Notes under the pieces: model-generated | What the model saw: only the letters and a program-made list of their open reading frames with translations | What the model was told of the DNA's origin: nothing | Databases searched by the model: none | Program-made: the position numbers and the translations under genes | Source: Candidatus Aminicenantota bacterium | GTDB taxonomy: Bacteria; Acidobacteriota; Aminicenantia; Aminicenantales; Aminicenantaceae | Length of the DNA stretch: 7,658 nt | Direction of reading: 5' to 3' | NCBI GenBank assembly: GCA_030615975.1 | Contig: JAUWYH010000067.1 | Span: 1-7,658, forward strand | Shown: positions 5,975-7,658 of the stretch, in pieces | How the letters are laid out: the number at the start of each line of letters is the position of its first letter | Position numbering within the stretch: the first letter of the stretch is position 1

Positions 5975-7642
5975 ATGTATCCAGAATATATGAAAGAATC
6001 ACTGAACAAGGTTGCTCAAACTCGAAACAAAAGATTTGAGCTTGCAAAGTCAGGAAAACCGGTTTATCCTCCGATGAGCGCTGAAGAAAGAGAGAAAGTC
6101 CTCAATAAATTTCATCCTGACTACAAACCAGAAGCAAGACGCAAAATCAGAATAGGCCCGAATAAAGGTGAGCACCTTACAACCGAAGTCGCAGATATGT
6201 TAGAATCTCACTCTCGTATCAAAACTGAGCTTTTTGACCTCACTCGCCCTGATTACGAGACTGACATCTTGATCATAGGGGGAGGTGGAGGAGGATGTGC
6301 TGCTGCCATCATCGCTAAACAAAACGGAGCCAAATCAATCATTTCTACCAAACTCCGCCTCGGTGATGCCAACTCGATGATGTCTCAAGGAGGAATGCAG
6401 GCTGCGGTGAAACCTCAGGACTCCCCTACCCTTCACTATTTAGATGCCATTGGAGGAGGCCATTTTGATAACAAACCTGAGCTCGTTCGAGCCCTTACAG
6501 AAGACGGGCCTGATATAGTCAAATGGCTAGAAGAGCTTGGGGTCGTCTGGGATAAAGACGAAGAAGGCTCTATGCAAGTTCTTCACGGAGGAGGGACTTC
6601 AAGAAAAAGAATGCATTCCTGTCGTGATTATACAGGCGCAATCATCATGCGGACTTTAATGGACGAGGTAAGAAACCATCCCGACAAAATAACTGTCCTT
6701 GAATTCATGCCTACAGTTGAGTTAGTCCTGGATAATAAAGGCAGATGTGCAGGCGGAATTCTCTACAACCTTGAAACAGAGGAATATTTTACAGTTAAGG
6801 CTAAAGCCACAATTATTGCCACAGGAGGATATGGACGCTTACACATAAGAGGATATGATACCACCAACCATTACGGCGCAACTGGAGATGGACTGGTTAT
6901 TGCCTATAGGGCAGGTGCGAAACTCCTCTACATGGACTCTGTCCAATATCATCCCACTGGCTCAATTTTCCCTGAACAGATCGCTGGCTTCCTAATCACT
7001 GAAAAAATTAGAGGTGCTGGAGGCCAACCAGTCAATAAACACGGTGAGCTCTTTGTTTTTCCCCGAGAACCAAGAGACGTAGAAAGTTCAGCTTTCATAA
7101 AAGAGTGTTTAGAGAAAAAAAATGGCATCGAAACTCCCAGCGGCCGTCTCGGCATCTGGCTTGACTCTCCTCTTATCGAAATGCTACAAGGAGAAGGATA
7201 CATCAATAAGCAATTTCCAGCTATGCACCGCCAATTTATTCGCTATGAAATAGACATCACAAAAGAGCCAATGCTCGTCTACCCTTCTCTTCATTACCAG
7301 AATGGTGGAGTAGAGATAAATGCCAAATGTGAAACCAACATCCCTGGCCTCTATGTTGTAGGAGAGGCCTCAGGTGGAGCCCACGGCCGCAATCGATTGA
7401 TGGGAAATTCTGTCCTTGATTATAATGTCTTCGGCCGTAGAGCCGGAGAATATGCGGCTAAATACGCAAAATCGGTTAAGCTCGGCCGCTTAAGCTTGAA
7501 ACATGTCCACAACTATGAGAATGAACTGAAAAAAACAAAAATCAAAACAGACAGGATAGCACCTGTTCTCCTTCCTTTTTATACGCCAGAAGACGTTAGA
7601 AAACGGCAACTCACAGCACATTATGAGGGAACACTGAGATAA
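5975..7642 (+). CDS. Fumarate reductase/succinate dehydrogenase-like FAD flavoprotein (non-covalent FAD predicted)
   Basis: This 555-residue member of the FrdA/SdhA/NadB flavoprotein family probably reduces fumarate or a related enoate, or works in reverse. The FAD fold begins near residue 90 with DILIIGGGGGGCAAA. Comparing with E. coli FrdA and Shewanella Fcc3 from memory, the active-site set is present: His326 (QYHPTG), Thr342-Glu343 and Arg346 (LITEKIRGAGG), the proton-donor-type Arg367 (PRDVESS), His440 (LHYQNGG) and Arg474 (GRNRLMGNS). Where FrdA/SdhA have the His that binds FAD covalently, this protein has Asn133 (DANSMMSQGG), so FAD should be non-covalent, as in Fcc3, NadB and TfrA. 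It has an unusual charged N-terminal extension of about 85 residues. The C-terminal region after the last FAD contact (FGRRAG) is only about 65 residues, shorter than in SdhA. No signal peptide or Tat motif is seen, so it is cytosolic. It pairs with the iron-sulfur subunit 41 nt upstream. Substrate identity is inference. Confidence 0.87.
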   Translation: MYPEYMKESLNKVAQTRNKRFELAKSGKPVYPPMSAEEREKVLNKFHPDYKPEARRKIRIGPNKGEHLTTEVADMLESHSRIKTELFDLTRPDYETDILIIGGGGGGCAAAIIAKQNGAKSIISTKLRLGDANSMMSQGGMQAAVKPQDSPTLHYLDAIGGGHFDNKPELVRALTEDGPDIVKWLEELGVVWDKDEEGSMQVLHGGGTSRKRMHSCRDYTGAIIMRTLMDEVRNHPDKITVLEFMPTVELVLDNKGRCAGGILYNLETEEYFTVKAKATIIATGGYGRLHIRGYDTTNHYGATGDGLVIAYRAGAKLLYMDSVQYHPTGSIFPEQIAGFLITEKIRGAGGQPVNKHGELFVFPREPRDVESSAFIKECLEKKNGIETPSGRLGIWLDSPLIEMLQGEGYINKQFPAMHRQFIRYEIDITKEPMLVYPSLHYQNGGVEINAKCETNIPGLYVVGEASGGAHGRNRLMGNSVLDYNVFGRRAGEYAAKYAKSVKLGRLSLKHVHNYENELKKTKIKTDRIAPVLLPFYTPEDVRKRQLTAHYEGTLR

Positions 7643-7648
7643 GCGTAA

Positions 7649-7654
7649 AGAGGA
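7649..7654 (+). promoter_or_regulatory. Probable ribosome binding site of a gene beyond the window
   Basis: AGAGGA lies 6 nt after the flavoprotein stop, in a purine-rich stretch that runs to the window end. Every other gene here has a similar site close to the preceding stop, so the operon very likely continues. No start codon is visible before the sequence ends. Confidence 0.45.
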
Positions 7655-7658
7655 AAAA

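Noticed and set aside
5975..7642. L-aspartate oxidase (NadB), KstD-type dehydrogenase or AprA
   Set aside because: The dedicated iron-sulfur subunit beside it and the full fumarate-reductase residue set fit FrdA better. No NAD-synthesis, steroid or sulfate-activation genes are present.

Overview
The window holds one continuous, all-forward operon segment of seven protein-coding genes. It covers almost every base, and gaps between genes are -11 to +41 nt. All seven products are soluble-type redox proteins built around FAD, [2Fe-2S] and [4Fe-4S] sites. I see no RNA genes, mobile elements, CRISPR arrays, long repeats or clear terminators. The operon runs off both ends: the first gene is cut at its 5' end, and a Shine-Dalgarno-like stretch right after the last stop suggests another gene follows.

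Layout: (1) HdrA, 5'-truncated, 1-1866; (2) MvhD/FlxD-type [2Fe-2S] protein, 1869-2291; (3) FlxC-type FrhB-like dicluster ferredoxin, 2291-3322; (4) FlxB-type, AsrA/hydrogenase-beta-like dicluster ferredoxin, 3327-4367; (5) FlxA-type FAD/NAD(P)H module with a C-terminal [2Fe-2S] site, 4357-5181; (6) a fumarate-reductase-like iron-sulfur subunit with one [2Fe-2S] and two [4Fe-4S] motifs, 5196-5933; (7) a fumarate reductase/succinate dehydrogenase-like flavoprotein, 5975-7642.

Genes 1-5 match the Flx(Flox)-Hdr system, in which NADH electrons enter at FlxA, pass through FlxB/FlxC and the MvhD-type protein to the bifurcating FAD of HdrA, and leave as reduced ferredoxin plus a higher-potential product. 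The unusual part is the tightly linked FrdAB-like pair. Both partners lack the hallmarks of membrane quinone-linked enzymes: there is no membrane anchor in the window, the [3Fe-4S] position is a full four-Cys [4Fe-4S] motif, and Asn stands where the covalent-FAD His is expected. The known fumarate-reductase catalytic residues all appear conserved. The best hypothesis is a cytosolic complex coupling NADH, ferredoxin and fumarate/succinate, or a related C=C reductase. This is inference from context. HdrB and HdrC are not in the window and may lie on either side.

The organism is most likely a strictly anaerobic bacterium of the sulfate-reducing, syntrophic or fermentative type. The basis is the Flx-Hdr genes, strong Shine-Dalgarno sites, standard code and moderate-to-low GC judged by eye. 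I cannot assign a phylum from this sequence alone.
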